Positions 34,728 to 43,838 of a stretch of 64,000 nucleotides of DNA are shown here, piece by piece. The notes under the pieces are model-generated. The model saw nothing but the letters and a program-made list of their open reading frames with translations. It was not told where the DNA came from and did not search any database. A program made the position numbers and the translations under genes. Each line of letters opens with the position of its first letter. Position 1 is the first letter of the stretch. Source of the stretch: Methylophaga sp. (GTDB taxonomy: Bacteria; Pseudomonadota; Gammaproteobacteria; Nitrosococcales; Methylophagaceae); contig NZSL01000013.1 in assembly GCA_002696735.1 (NCBI GenBank), positions 211,633 through 275,632 of the forward strand. Reading direction: 5' to 3'.

Positions 34728-35495
34728 TTAGTTTCGGCCAGCGATTACACCACCATCCACATCCCAAATGGCACCGGTTACCCAGCTTGCATCACTGCTA
34801 AGCAGGAAGTTAATAGTCCTGGCAACATCTTCGGCAGTACCGATCCTTCCAATCGGATGAAAGCTATCGAATGTCGCAAGCGTTTTATCGATTTCACTCG
34901 GTTCAATGAAGGATTCGTAAATGGGAGTCTTCACAACCGCTGGTGAAACGGCATTGACACGGATATTCTTATCGGCCAGTTCCATCGCCATATGCTGCGT
35001 TAACGCATGTAAACCGGCTTTAGCCATGGAATATGCCGATGACGGTGTGGCTTTGATGGCTTGTTTTGCCCACATTGAACCAACATGCACAATAGAACCT
35101 CCACCATTTACGGCCATGTTTTTGGCGACAGCTTGAGAGATGAAGAATGTCGCACGGTTCAAGTCCATGTAAGCGTCGTAATCCTTGCCCTCATGTTCTA
35201 GGAAGGATGTTGGTTTGAACTTGCCCGCCGCATTTACAAAATATTGAATATGTCGGTCATGATTTGCCACAAAATCAATAACGCGTTGTACGTCGCTGGC
35301 TTCATACAGGTTTGCCTGAAGGGTTTGAATGTGTCCCAGTCCAAAGAGATCATTCTTGGCCGCTTCCAATTTCGAGGATGAGCTGCCAATAATTAGCGTA
35401 TGAGTGCCGCGTTTGAGCAACTGCTTTGCCGTCGCTAAACCCATTCCGCTGGAACCGCCTACGATCAAAGCCAAAGGGCTGGTCATGTTTTCCAT
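34728..35495 (-). CDS. Short-chain dehydrogenase/reductase
   Basis: Classical SDR of 255 residues: cofactor-binding [11 protein letters not shown] near the N-terminus, a shortened NAAG motif (VNAAGKF), catalytic serine near GSMWA, the YSMAKAG Tyr-Lys pair, and [12 protein letters not shown]. The oxidised substrate cannot be inferred. The start has GGAGG 8-12 bp upstream. It is divergent from an HxlR-type regulator across 110 bp, a layout typical of redox- or electrophile-responsive genes. Confidence 0.88.
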   Translation of the reverse strand: MENMTSPLALIVGGSSGMGLATAKQLLKRGTHTLIIGSSSSKLEAAKNDLFGLGHIQTLQANLYEASDVQRVIDFVANHDRHIQYFVNAAGKFKPTSFLEHEGKDYDAYMDLNRATFFISQAVAKNMAVNGGGSIVHVGSMWAKQAIKATPSSAYSMAKAGLHALTQHMAMELADKNIRVNAVSPAVVKTPIYESFIEPSEIDKTLATFDSFHPIGRIGTAEDVARTINFLLSSDASWVTGAIWDVDGGVIAGRN

Positions 35496-35566
35496 CTGAT
35501 TACCTCCACAGGTAAATATTAAGGTGTGGACATAGGTTATGAAATTCGTAGACTATTGAAAATTAG

Positions 35567-35600
35567 GCACAAATTGGTGCGGTAGGTACTTTTTGGTACA
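35567..35600. promoter_or_regulatory. Operator-like dyads between SDR and HxlR genes
   Basis: Two dyads: GCACAAATTGGTGC (35567-35580, 12 of 14 symmetrical) and GTACTTTTTGGTAC (35586-35599, GTAC arms). The second has the arm-AT-arm look of known HxlR/YodB operators. It lies just before the regulator's start, suggesting autoregulation and control of the divergent SDR. Confidence 0.45.
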
Positions 35601-35605
35601 TCTTG

Positions 35606-35947
35606 ATGAAAGCAAAGGGAAAAATATTTTTGAGGAAATCAGCCCCCGAGAAAAGTGCCCGTATGGTTGAGACCATTTACGGTTGCAAGTGGTCTCTGAC
35701 GGTTTATCAACTTCTGGCAAATGGCATCAACCGGCCTGGTGCAATGGTTCGTAACGTTGAAGGCTTAACCACCAAAGTGCTCAATGAATGCCTGAGAAAG
35801 AATGCGGAATTTGGTATTTTGGAGCGTGTAAACTACAACGAGACGCCACCACGGGTTGAATATAAAGTCACTGAGTTCGGCACCAAATTTCTACGTATTC
35901 TTGATGAGCTTGAAAAACTCCAAAGCGAAATTGAATGTGACATATAA
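35606..35947 (+). CDS. HxlR-family winged-helix transcriptional regulator
   Basis: The 113 residues carry the HxlR (DUF24) pattern: GCKWSLTVYQLLANGINRPGAMVRNVEGLTTKVLNECLRKN, ERVNYNETPPRVEYKVTEFG (wing) and a C-terminal dimerisation helix. An N-terminal cysteine (YGCKWS) is the redox or electrophile sensor in YodB-like members. ATG at 35606; a TTG at 35603 is also possible. Its TAA stop (35945-35947) is followed by CAAGGCAATGCAAG, reminiscent of the left end of integron attC sites. Confidence 0.85.
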   Translation: MKAKGKIFLRKSAPEKSARMVETIYGCKWSLTVYQLLANGINRPGAMVRNVEGLTTKVLNECLRKNAEFGILERVNYNETPPRVEYKVTEFGTKFLRILDELEKLQSEIECDI

Positions 35948-36012
35948 CAAGGCAATGCAAGTGAACGGAAGCTAATTAAAGCGTGCAAAGCCAAAAAGAT
36001 AATGGAGTAAAA

Positions 36013-36310
36013 GCATACAGCCGCAATTTATCCTGTTCTGCCCGAATAATTTCTGGCGATAAAGGAAGGTAATGCAATGGTGCTGCTAATGATTGGCCTT
36101 CATTCAGCGTCCATTTTATAAAATCTCTTATTTCAGTGCCGATGCTGGGTTTTTGATACTTTTTCCGTATTAATGCCCAGGTATATGCGACGATTGGTAG
36201 GCCATTTCTCCGCTTTTTCTTTTCCAGATTTGCGACCTTTAAGCCAAGGCGCTGAGTAAAGTTGAATTCAACTTAGCCGAAACTATTGATGGTAATTGCC
36301 AGGCGTTGGG
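36013..36310 (-). pseudogene. Decayed partial copy of the pstS-like gene at 38669-39733
   Basis: This segment aligns along its whole length with 38680-39077, the C-terminal part of the PstS-like lipoprotein gene, at high identity. About 100 bp is missing internally (after GATTGG-TAGGCC). A tyrosine codon in the GYVEF motif has become TAA (36273-36275, read on the minus strand). There is no start. It is a broken duplicate lying 2.4 kb from its parent in the same orientation. Confidence 0.88.
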
Positions 36311-36326
36311 TCAGTTAGACTTTCTA

Positions 36327-36383
36327 CTTGAGGCTTTCGCGTTCGGGGTAGCCGTAAGCTTATCTGAAAGATACAGCCGATGA
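36327..36383 (+). pseudogene. C-terminal remnant of a relative of the 116-residue protein gene
   Basis: Encodes LEAFAFGVAVSLSERYSR and stop, versus FEAYAFGVAVSLPNSYSR and stop at 31863-31919. It abuts the pstS-like pseudogene, so two unrelated decayed genes are joined here. No start or upstream coding part is recognisable. Confidence 0.75.
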
Positions 36384-36436
36384 GAACGTTTATCTCGATG
36401 AATTTAAGGTACAGCAGATTTGAATTTGCAAAGAGT

Positions 36437-38452
36437 TCAGGACTTATTTTTCTTATCTTCTTTTAATGCTTGTTGAACCGTGGTGACCGGAAAAAATAAA
36501 CGCAGCGGTTTTTCCTTAATCTGTTCCCATAGGCTGCTTAGCAAGACTGGAAAACGACTTATTTGTGTGCCGCGGGAACGTAATGCGACCATCAAGGCGA
36601 GTGAAAAGCTGACCCAGAGATTAACAAAACCTATCAATAATACGTAAAACAAATGGATTAAAAATTCCATTAAGTTCATCTGGGTGCTCAAAGCGCTGTA
36701 GCCTAAATTGGCAGATGAAAAAGCCACATGACGTATATCCAGTGGCAAGTCCAGCAAATAGCCTATATAGCCCGTCGTCCCCAGCAATACCCCAAAAAAG
36801 AAATTACCAGCTAGCGAGCCGTAATTTTCGTGCATATACTTTGCGAATTTATCCCGGCGTTCTTCTTTTAACCATTGTAATAATCGATGTTGCTGAAGGC
36901 GCATTTCTAACTCGAGATAATCCGCTCGATTATCAAAATATCCGGCAATAATCCCTGAGCAAAACAACCACACACCTGCAATTGCAGCATAAAACAGGGC
37001 GAGACCCTCGAAGGGGGCAATTGCATGCAGCTGGTAGCTGACAGTCGAGGCATCTAGTAAAGGACTATCGGTGAACATAAAGAAACTGAATGCAATCACT
37101 GCCGCCAGCAAAATGGCTGTTGAAAGATTGCCCCAAACGGCTGCCCACTGAGACCGATTAACATCAATTAATAAGCTGGCTAATTTGCGATGAGCAGCAC
37201 GTCCGTTTTCACCTTGTTCTACTTCACTGGCAAAACTGGCTGCTGTCATTGCAGGTTGTTTGGTGGCAATGGTGAAATGTAAAAGATGGATAAGGACAAA
37301 CCCTAGACCATAGTTCAGGCTGGTGAGTACTGTTTCTTTTAATGGACTGAAGCCCATGTTCACGATACTGATTTTTAACAAAGCCATTAATGCAATAATA
37401 AAACCCGCACCGGCCGCTGATCGGAAAAGCGCATAAAAGGAGCTTTTACCACGGCTGATGTAATGTTCGCCATGATCACTTTTGTTCTCAGTAATACTGC
37501 GGGAGAGCATGGCAAGACTGTTGCGCATCAAGGCGTAGAGGCTGTTCTTGTCAATGGCTGAAACAATCAATGATTGCCAGAGCGCCAGACTTTTACGTTC
37601 TACTTCTATTGTTTCTGTGGTGGTTAAAATGGACATAATTTGTTCAATACGCCCTAGCGTCTGTTCAAGACGTTCTAGCAAATGTGCCACCGAGACTGAG
37701 GATCCTGCTGCCCCGGCGCCTTTGCGTCTCAAGCGTGAGACCTGTTCGCGACATTGATCCAGCATTACCCAAATATGTTCGGGATCATAGGCCGGAAGTT
37801 CAGGTTCCTGAATACGGTCGAACTCCGTTTGTGTAAACAGGCGCAGTTCACGTTGCAGACCAATAAAGGCAGAGTCAATATCGATCAGTCGCCGATCCAT
37901 TCGAATCAATTCAGGTTCAAGTTCTTCGGCTGCAACCCAGATACCCAGCATTTCAACTGCATAAAGACATTGTTGGCGGAAATGTTTGACGGCGGTATTC
38001 AATGTCTCAGGTGTCGTGTGATCAACAAGGATTTGATACAGACGCAGCCATTGATCGTTGGTAATAGTGTTTAGCCATTTTTTATCTGATTGTCGGTGAA
38101 ACAGGAGTGTTAACACCCCTCTTGAGCTTTCGCGATCAATGGGGGGCGGATTAACTTTGTCATAAAGACGGGTCATGAACTCATTAAATACACCACGCCG
38201 GGCAAAAATTCCTAAACTCACCAAAGCCGGATACAGGTTTAATTCAATTAGCCAGCTATGAAACTGCTGACCAAATTCTGCTCTCAGTTCTGGATTCGCT
38301 TCGATCATCTCCATAATGTCATCCAGTCGCTTTGATGCGTTTTCTGGATCGGTCTCTCTTAGCTGTTCGATGATGTCGATCAAAGCATCTAACAGTGGAG
38401 CCTCTTGTTTTAGGTCATGCATGAGACGCTCAGCGTTGAAATTGCTTGCCAT
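36437..38452 (-). CDS. Gcr-type membrane protein (labelled 'site-specific recombinase')
   Basis: The 671 residues have a helical soluble N-terminal half (about 1-335) and a membrane C-terminal half with about six to seven helices (SAAGAGFIIALMALLKISIV, VIAFSFFMFT, FYAAIAGVWLFCSGIIAGYFDN, NFFFGVLLGTTGYIGYLLD, LLIGFVNLWVSFSLALMVALRSRG). This is the COG4389/SpecificRecomb family. The recombinase name has a weak basis: no tyrosine or serine recombinase motifs are visible and it is a membrane protein, so it should not be read as a mobility gene. Function unknown. Confidence 0.8.
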   Translation of the reverse strand: MASNFNAERLMHDLKQEAPLLDALIDIIEQLRETDPENASKRLDDIMEMIEANPELRAEFGQQFHSWLIELNLYPALVSLGIFARRGVFNEFMTRLYDKVNPPPIDRESSRGVLTLLFHRQSDKKWLNTITNDQWLRLYQILVDHTTPETLNTAVKHFRQQCLYAVEMLGIWVAAEELEPELIRMDRRLIDIDSAFIGLQRELRLFTQTEFDRIQEPELPAYDPEHIWVMLDQCREQVSRLRRKGAGAAGSSVSVAHLLERLEQTLGRIEQIMSILTTTETIEVERKSLALWQSLIVSAIDKNSLYALMRNSLAMLSRSITENKSDHGEHYISRGKSSFYALFRSAAGAGFIIALMALLKISIVNMGFSPLKETVLTSLNYGLGFVLIHLLHFTIATKQPAMTAASFASEVEQGENGRAAHRKLASLLIDVNRSQWAAVWGNLSTAILLAAVIAFSFFMFTDSPLLDASTVSYQLHAIAPFEGLALFYAAIAGVWLFCSGIIAGYFDNRADYLELEMRLQQHRLLQWLKEERRDKFAKYMHENYGSLAGNFFFGVLLGTTGYIGYLLDLPLDIRHVAFSSANLGYSALSTQMNLMEFLIHLFYVLLIGFVNLWVSFSLALMVALRSRGTQISRFPVLLSSLWEQIKEKPLRLFFPVTTVQQALKEDKKNKS

Positions 38453-38624
38453 TAAAATCGTTACTCGTTGAAAGAGGGGATTAAGTCATTACAGCTTAAC
38501 AAAACCAGCATGATTTAACTGTTCTGTTCATATGAAGAAAAATTCATATCGGGAGATAAGAGAGGGGACAAAGTGTTATTGGTCGAGCTGGCATAAGCCA
38601 GCGCTAATATGCTGGATGAAAGCT

Positions 38625-38667
38625 CCAAAGAGCCAGAGAAAATTGATATTTGCTTCTGACTCTTTGG
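38625..38667 (-). terminator. Hairpin after the pstS-like gene
   Basis: CCAAAGAGCCAGA (38625-38637) pairs with TCTGACTCTTTGG (38655-38667), with one mismatch. It lies immediately after the stop of the PstS-like gene on the minus strand. The T run is weak (CTTT). Confidence 0.6.
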
Positions 38668-38668
38668 T

Positions 38669-39733
38669 TCACTGGATAGTATACAGCCCCAACTTTTCCT
38701 GTTCTGCCTGAATAATCTCTTTCGATAAAGGAAGGTAATGCAATGGAGCTGCTAATGATTGGCCTTCATTCAGCGTCCATTTTATAAAATCTCTTACTTC
38801 ACTGCCGATGCCAGGGGTTTCATATTTTTTCCGTATTAATGCCCAGGTATATGCGACGATTGGGTAGGCCGATTCTCCCTCAGGATCAGCAATGGATGAA
38901 ACGACTTGCTCTGCTTCTGAATAAAATTCATCGACAAGTCCTATGTCGCCCGTCTCGTTATTGGGCAGAACAAATTTTCCGCTTTTGTTTTCCAGACTTG
39001 CGACTTTTAAGCCAAGGCGCTGAGCAAAGCCGAATTCAACGTAGCCGATGCTATTATTGGTAATTGCCAGGCGTTGGGAGACTCCTTCGTTACCTTTTGC
39101 TTCCATTGTTTTTCCGGGCCAGTCCAGTTTTTTTGTTGCTCCAAATGTTGTTTTCCAGGCTGGGCTAACCGTCGACAGATGATTGGTAAACGCAAAGGTT
39201 GTACCACTGCTATCGGAGCGTGCAATGACCTGTATAGCACTGTCAGGTAAATTGATATCAGGGTTTACTTCAAGTATTCGTGGATCATTCCAGCGGGTGA
39301 TTTCACCAAGAAAGATATCTGTATACACATCTCTTGGAAGTTTGAGTGTGTCAGTCAGACCCTCTACGTTATAAGCAATACTGATCATGCCGGAGGTGAC
39401 GACGATTTCTTCAAAATTCTCATTTAAGCGAGCTGCTTCCTTTTCATTAATTGGCGCATCGGTTGTCCCGATATCTGCATCACCCGTTATAAACTGCTCA
39501 ATACCTGCACCACTGCCTATCGAATGGTAGCTAAACTTTGTGCCCTGCTCATAGGTCTGCAACACTTTTTCAAAGAATGGGGAGGCGAAGGTCGAGCCTG
39601 CAATGATTATTTCAGAACGGTTGTCATTAATCTCTGATATTTCAGCGGGATCATTGTTGGAGTCACAGGCGGTAAGGCTTAATGACACTAGCGTAACTGC
39701 AAAATAGATAATGGATGTAATCAAACGATTCAT
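38669..39733 (-). CDS. PstS-like phosphate-binding lipoprotein
   Basis: Second PstS-family protein, 354 residues. ATG at 39731-39733 with AAGGGAAA upstream. The signal ends at lipobox LTAC, so it is anchored by its cysteine (about residue 23). Ligand-site motifs AGSTFASPFFEKV, GSGAGIEQFITGDADIGTTDAP and ARSDSSGTTFAFTNHLS are intact. It shares the fold, but little direct sequence, with the pst operon PstS. No permease is nearby, so it may feed PstCA or act in sensing or scavenging. Two short palindromes lie 70-130 bp upstream. A broken copy sits at 36013-36310. Confidence 0.9.
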   Translation of the reverse strand: MNRLITSIIYFAVTLVSLSLTACDSNNDPAEISEINDNRSEIIIAGSTFASPFFEKVLQTYEQGTKFSYHSIGSGAGIEQFITGDADIGTTDAPINEKEAARLNENFEEIVVTSGMISIAYNVEGLTDTLKLPRDVYTDIFLGEITRWNDPRILEVNPDINLPDSAIQVIARSDSSGTTFAFTNHLSTVSPAWKTTFGATKKLDWPGKTMEAKGNEGVSQRLAITNNSIGYVEFGFAQRLGLKVASLENKSGKFVLPNNETGDIGLVDEFYSEAEQVVSSIADPEGESAYPIVAYTWALIRKKYETPGIGSEVRDFIKWTLNEGQSLAAPLHYLPLSKEIIQAEQEKLGLYTIQ

Positions 39734-39806
39734 TGTATTTCCCTTTAACATCAATAGGTTCATGCTGTTTATCTGGTTCAGCTAACGTTTAGCATGTACT
39801 GGGAAG

Positions 39807-39836
39807 ATACATATGTATTATTACATATATATGTAA
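39807..39836. promoter_or_regulatory. Twin palindromes upstream of the pstS-like gene
   Basis: ATACATATGTAT (39807-39818) and TTACATATATATGTAA (39821-39836) are perfect palindromes with centres 16 bp apart, both containing ACATAT and ATATGT. They look like a dimer-binding operator pair for the minus-strand pstS-like gene. The regulator is unknown. Confidence 0.5.
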
Positions 39837-39850
39837 ATCCATATATTTTA

Positions 39851-39876
39851 GAGCGCTGATATATCCTGATGCGCTC
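39851..39876 (-). terminator. Hairpin after the metallophosphoesterase gene
   Basis: GAGCGC (39851-39856) pairs with GCGCTC (39871-39876) around a 14-nt loop. On the minus strand the stem is followed by TAAAATATA. It sits between the phosphoesterase stop and the upstream region of the pstS-like gene. Confidence 0.45.
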
Positions 39877-39961
39877 AAATACATAGCAAATCCACGATTT
39901 GCTTATCGTTATGAGTCAGAAAGATGTATTGAGGTACGAGGGTGTTTGGGAAATGCCTAAG

Positions 39962-41884
39962 CTAATTGCCTATTGAAAATTCATCAAATAACTGCACTTC
40001 AGATGTAGGATCAGCGGTATCGAAAACATAGCTTTTTACCGTTGCTGTTCCAGTATCCAGAATCGAAAACGTGGTCAGTTGATTACTTGAGACAAAGGGT
40101 AAATCCGTAAAGGTTTTGTCCAGCAGATGCATCGGACTGAAAAGGCTGGGTTGGATCATCTGTCGTCCATGAGGATCGCCATTGGCAGCGTAATTCGCCG
40201 GATCCCAACGTGAGTTTTCTGAATTCAACTCTATCCAGAAGTTGGCTTTGCTGTTGCGATTGTTTTGTTGATATGTGCCGGTTGGATCATTGTAATAAGC
40301 CCCTAGTGTATTCCCGACATTGGAGGTTTCCAGATAATGCATATTGCCGACTTTTGTGCGGTTCCATAGATGTGAGTGACCGATTTGCACCAGATCAACC
40401 TGGTGTTTAAGCAATAATGGTTCAATATCTCTAAGCCAAATATCGTCTTTAAGTAGATATTGATAACGTATTTCACGGATGTTGGGCAGCTTAGGCAATA
40501 CGGTGTTTTGCCAATCTTGCGGGCTGATGGGAAAAGTTAGCTCGGTCAGTATTTCGATATTGTTTTCATCTGTTTCTACCAGTTGCATCAGTGGATTTGC
40601 CAGCACCGGTACAACATTATCGCCCAGTCCAAATACCCCTTGATGAGCGAGTACCACTTTGTATTTTGCCTCTTTAAATGCATCAGAATGCAACACACTT
40701 TCAAGCCATTGGTATTGCTCTGACTGGGTATCAAAACGCTCGAACATAAATTCGCCAAAGCCCCATGCATCAGGAGTTTGCAACTCGGAAAAGGCTTCTA
40801 CAAACTTGCTGCGATGCTGACCGCTTACATTCCATGATCGCCAGATCCGTGAAACATTCATCGAAATCAGAAAAACGTCCCCAAACGCCATGGCGTAATA
40901 TTCTTTACCACCGGGACTGTCGTCCGGAAAGGTAAAAACATCCAGATAAGTTTGCTGATTATGCGAATTATCCTGAATCCATTGTGCTTTGCGTTGAGGA
41001 TCATTGTCGGGATTGATTTGCTCTTTAAGCTGCTCATAAGCGATTTCGGCATACCAGCGCGGTTGAGGATCATTAAAGCTATTGTTCATTCGGTGATCAG
41101 ATTGCTGAGGGAGAAAACGCCCCATCACTTCATGATTACCGATAGCAGCAAATAGTGGGACATGTTGCAAAATTTCACCGCCGTTGTAGACCGCGTCGGG
41201 TTTGAGTTGTTGATAGCGTCCCTGCAGCGTCGGGAAAAAGGGTGGTGCACCGTCTTCGAGTTGATCAAACCATTCCGATGCACGATCGGGGATATTGACC
41301 AGATCACCGGCAAAGAAAACCGCATCGGGCAGACCGATGGTTTCCACCACTTTCTGATAGTTGGCCGGAGAGTTGGTTTTTGATTGTAGATCCGAGGTAA
41401 GTAGAATTTTCAGTGGCGTATTTTTTTCTGGCAACGTCGTTAGGCTATAGCTGTCACTGAGAAGAACCTGTCCCTCATCGGTTATGCTTTTCACCTGATA
41501 ATTCAGCCGCACACCGGCCCTGAGTGACGATGCTGTCGCTTCATGGCGGTAGACCTTTCTCAGTGTAAGAGTTTGATAATCCCTACCGGGTTGGGATGAA
41601 TCTGCATCCTCAAACATGCTGGTCATCTTGGTGGTTGTGGCATCAGCAATCAGTCCATCACCATAGTGCAGTTGATGGCTTTGCCCGGCAAAGTTGGTAA
41701 ACCAGACCACATTGACTGAATCTGCCGTGGGCAGTTGAAGAAAGGGATCGCTCAGAAAATCGCTATTTTCTTCGATGCTTTCCGGTACTTTTTTGACCAC
41801 TGCTACTCCTGACGCATGAAATCCTGATAAAAAAACGAAACCCGTGATGATAAGACACAATTGAAATAACTTTGTCGTCAACAT
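39962..41884 (-). CDS. Exported calcineurin-like metallophosphoesterase (purple-acid-phosphatase-like)
   Basis: The 640 residues begin with a signal peptide (about 1-25). An N-terminal FnIII-like domain has VNVVWFTNFAGQSHQLHYG and VRLNYQVKSIT. The metal site reads TSDLQS (the usual DxH histidine replaced by Gln), FFAGDLVNIPD, AAIGNHEVMG, VVLAHQGVFG and IGHSHLWNRT. The domain order matches purple acid phosphatases or large extracellular phosphodiesterases. It probably releases phosphate from organophosphates in the periplasm. It lies between the pstS-like gene and a divergent phospholipase D-like gene, forming a phosphorus-scavenging group. Confidence 0.85.
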   Translation of the reverse strand: MLTTKLFQLCLIITGFVFLSGFHASGVAVVKKVPESIEENSDFLSDPFLQLPTADSVNVVWFTNFAGQSHQLHYGDGLIADATTTKMTSMFEDADSSQPGRDYQTLTLRKVYRHEATASSLRAGVRLNYQVKSITDEGQVLLSDSYSLTTLPEKNTPLKILLTSDLQSKTNSPANYQKVVETIGLPDAVFFAGDLVNIPDRASEWFDQLEDGAPPFFPTLQGRYQQLKPDAVYNGGEILQHVPLFAAIGNHEVMGRFLPQQSDHRMNNSFNDPQPRWYAEIAYEQLKEQINPDNDPQRKAQWIQDNSHNQQTYLDVFTFPDDSPGGKEYYAMAFGDVFLISMNVSRIWRSWNVSGQHRSKFVEAFSELQTPDAWGFGEFMFERFDTQSEQYQWLESVLHSDAFKEAKYKVVLAHQGVFGLGDNVVPVLANPLMQLVETDENNIEILTELTFPISPQDWQNTVLPKLPNIREIRYQYLLKDDIWLRDIEPLLLKHQVDLVQIGHSHLWNRTKVGNMHYLETSNVGNTLGAYYNDPTGTYQQNNRNSKANFWIELNSENSRWDPANYAANGDPHGRQMIQPSLFSPMHLLDKTFTDLPFVSSNQLTTFSILDTGTATVKSYVFDTADPTSEVQLFDEFSIGN

Positions 41885-42142
41885 CCTGCGCGCTCTCAGA
41901 TAGAGTGTAAGTGAATTTTTCTATCGAGTATCGTTAAAGCTCGTTACCAAAGGATGATCAGGAGTTGATTTGGCTAAAATTTTTTTGTAATGACTCTTTC
42001 AACCATTGAAATAACGAATGTGATTTTTGAACAGCACTACAGTCATCAAGTATTCTTTCTCAACAAAACAGGCGTCATGAGCGACGCAGTTCAGATGGAT
42101 TTGATATAGATAGATAGGCCAAGCTAAAGGGAGCGTTGCTAA

Positions 42143-43603
42143 ATGAAATTGTTTATTGCTGACAAACCTACTCAACGTCGGCATTTGGGATTATGGCTGC
42201 TGACATTGTTGATTGTTGTGTTGGTTGGTATGGGCTTTTATCACGTCTACAAACCGCTACCTCCCGGGTTGGATATTTTTGCCTCCGAGCGCTCTGCTAC
42301 CGATGTGCAGTTTTTGGCGGACAGAACGTTTACCAGCACGGATGGTGAACGCCATACCGATCAACAGATATTCGATGCCATTTTTGAGATGATTGCCGGT
42401 GCCCGTCGATTTGTGCTGGTGGATATGTTTTTATTCAACGATTTTCAGGGCCAGCTGTCGGAGACACACCGCCCTCTCTCTGACGAACTGACAGATGCTC
42501 TGATTGCCCAGAAAAGGCGCTACCCGACGCTTGATATACAGGTTATTTCCGATCCACTGAATACTCTTTATGGTGGACGCCCTTCGCCACATTTTGCTCA
42601 ACTTGAAGCGGCAGGTATTTCTGTCACATTGACCGATTTGACTCGCTTAAGGGATAGCAACCCGGCATATTCTGCCTTCTGGCGTCTGTTTATTCAGCCT
42701 TTTGGCAATGATGAAGGGGAACTGTTACCCAATCCTTTTGGGGAGGGACGGGTTTCGCTGCGGAGTTACCTTGCCATGCTCAACTTCAAAGCCAATCATC
42801 GCAAACTGATCATTGCCGATGATGGGACGCAACTTTCAGCATTGATTACTTCTGCCAATCCTCATGATGGTAGTAGTGCTCACGGTAATGTGGCGTTGCG
42901 CTTTAATGGGGCCGCAGCCTGGGATTTGTTTGACAGCGAAGCAGCGGTACTGGAATTTTCGGATGCCTCCGTTCCAATACCTGAAGTAGCACAGATATCA
43001 GAGGCAAGCAGTAACGGTCTTACCGTTCAGGTGGTCACCGAACGCTCTGTTGAGCGAGCCTCAATCGATATGATTGATGGAGCCGGGCCTGGTGATAAAT
43101 TGGATATGGCGATGTTCTATCTTTCTGACCGAGACATAGTAAACGCACTCAAGCGGGCGGCAGAGCGCGGCGTGAGCATGAGGATTTTGCTGGATCCCAA
43201 TAAAGATGCATTTGGTCGGAAGAAAAATGGTGTACCTAATCGTCCTGTGGCCCATGAACTAGTAGAAGCGGGCATTACCGTGCGCTGGTGCAATACGCAT
43301 GGCGAGCAATGTCACGCAAAGTGGCTGATGCATCGAGGGGGTGATGACCAAAATGCAATGATGCTTGGCTCAACCAATTTAACCCGTCGCAATCTGCATA
43401 ACCTAAATCTTGAAACCAGTGTGGTTCTGCGTGGATCTGCTGGGGCTGAACCTTTGCAGCGTGGCCAGGATTGGTTTGAAGAGCGCTGGAATAACAGGAA
43501 TCAGCGAAATTACAGCGTAGGTTATACCCAGTATGCCGATGAACGAATCTGGCCGCGTATGCTTTATCGCATTATGGAAGCCACCGGTATCAGCACTTTT
43601 TAA
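42143..43603 (+). CDS. Phospholipase D-like protein, membrane-anchored
   Basis: The 486 residues have one N-terminal helix (about 16-37) that anchors or exports the protein, then two PLD domains. The first HKD motif is intact (NHRKLIIADD: His219, Lys221, Asp226). The second is HAKWLMHR (His391, Lys393), where the aspartate position 398 is arginine; the following LGSTNLTRRNL is conserved. A cardiolipin-synthase-like or phosphodiesterase activity is possible. Divergent from the metallophosphoesterase across 258 bp, which supports a role in phospholipid-phosphorus recycling. Confidence 0.85.
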   Translation: MKLFIADKPTQRRHLGLWLLTLLIVVLVGMGFYHVYKPLPPGLDIFASERSATDVQFLADRTFTSTDGERHTDQQIFDAIFEMIAGARRFVLVDMFLFNDFQGQLSETHRPLSDELTDALIAQKRRYPTLDIQVISDPLNTLYGGRPSPHFAQLEAAGISVTLTDLTRLRDSNPAYSAFWRLFIQPFGNDEGELLPNPFGEGRVSLRSYLAMLNFKANHRKLIIADDGTQLSALITSANPHDGSSAHGNVALRFNGAAAWDLFDSEAAVLEFSDASVPIPEVAQISEASSNGLTVQVVTERSVERASIDMIDGAGPGDKLDMAMFYLSDRDIVNALKRAAERGVSMRILLDPNKDAFGRKKNGVPNRPVAHELVEAGITVRWCNTHGEQCHAKWLMHRGGDDQNAMMLGSTNLTRRNLHNLNLETSVVLRGSAGAEPLQRGQDWFEERWNNRNQRNYSVGYTQYADERIWPRMLYRIMEATGISTF

Positions 43604-43838
43604 GTTCCTCTCTGCAAAAGCAAACTAAATCGGCTTTTTTTAAATGGACTTACATTTTCAAACACCAATCAAAGTGAGTAAATCAGACTAGGCTTTCTCT
43701 TGACGCCTTATCTTTCAGCACTCCGCGGGCTTTCGGAAAGAGTGTAGAGCAATTTTTCTAAGGGATATTGGTAAAGCGTATTGCCAAAAAAATTAAAGAA
43801 GAATTTTGATCAGCTGTAAGTTGAAAACGCAGGCAAAT

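Noticed and set aside
29596..36436. Prophage, CRISPR array or defence island
   Set aside because: No regularly spaced repeats, Cas, phage structural, toxin-antitoxin or restriction genes are visible; the content is small unrelated genes, mdh and a YihY-family gene.
36437..38452. 'Site-specific recombinase' as a mobility gene next to the repeats
   Set aside because: The protein is a membrane protein without tyrosine- or serine-recombinase catalytic motifs, so it cannot be used as evidence for a mobile element.
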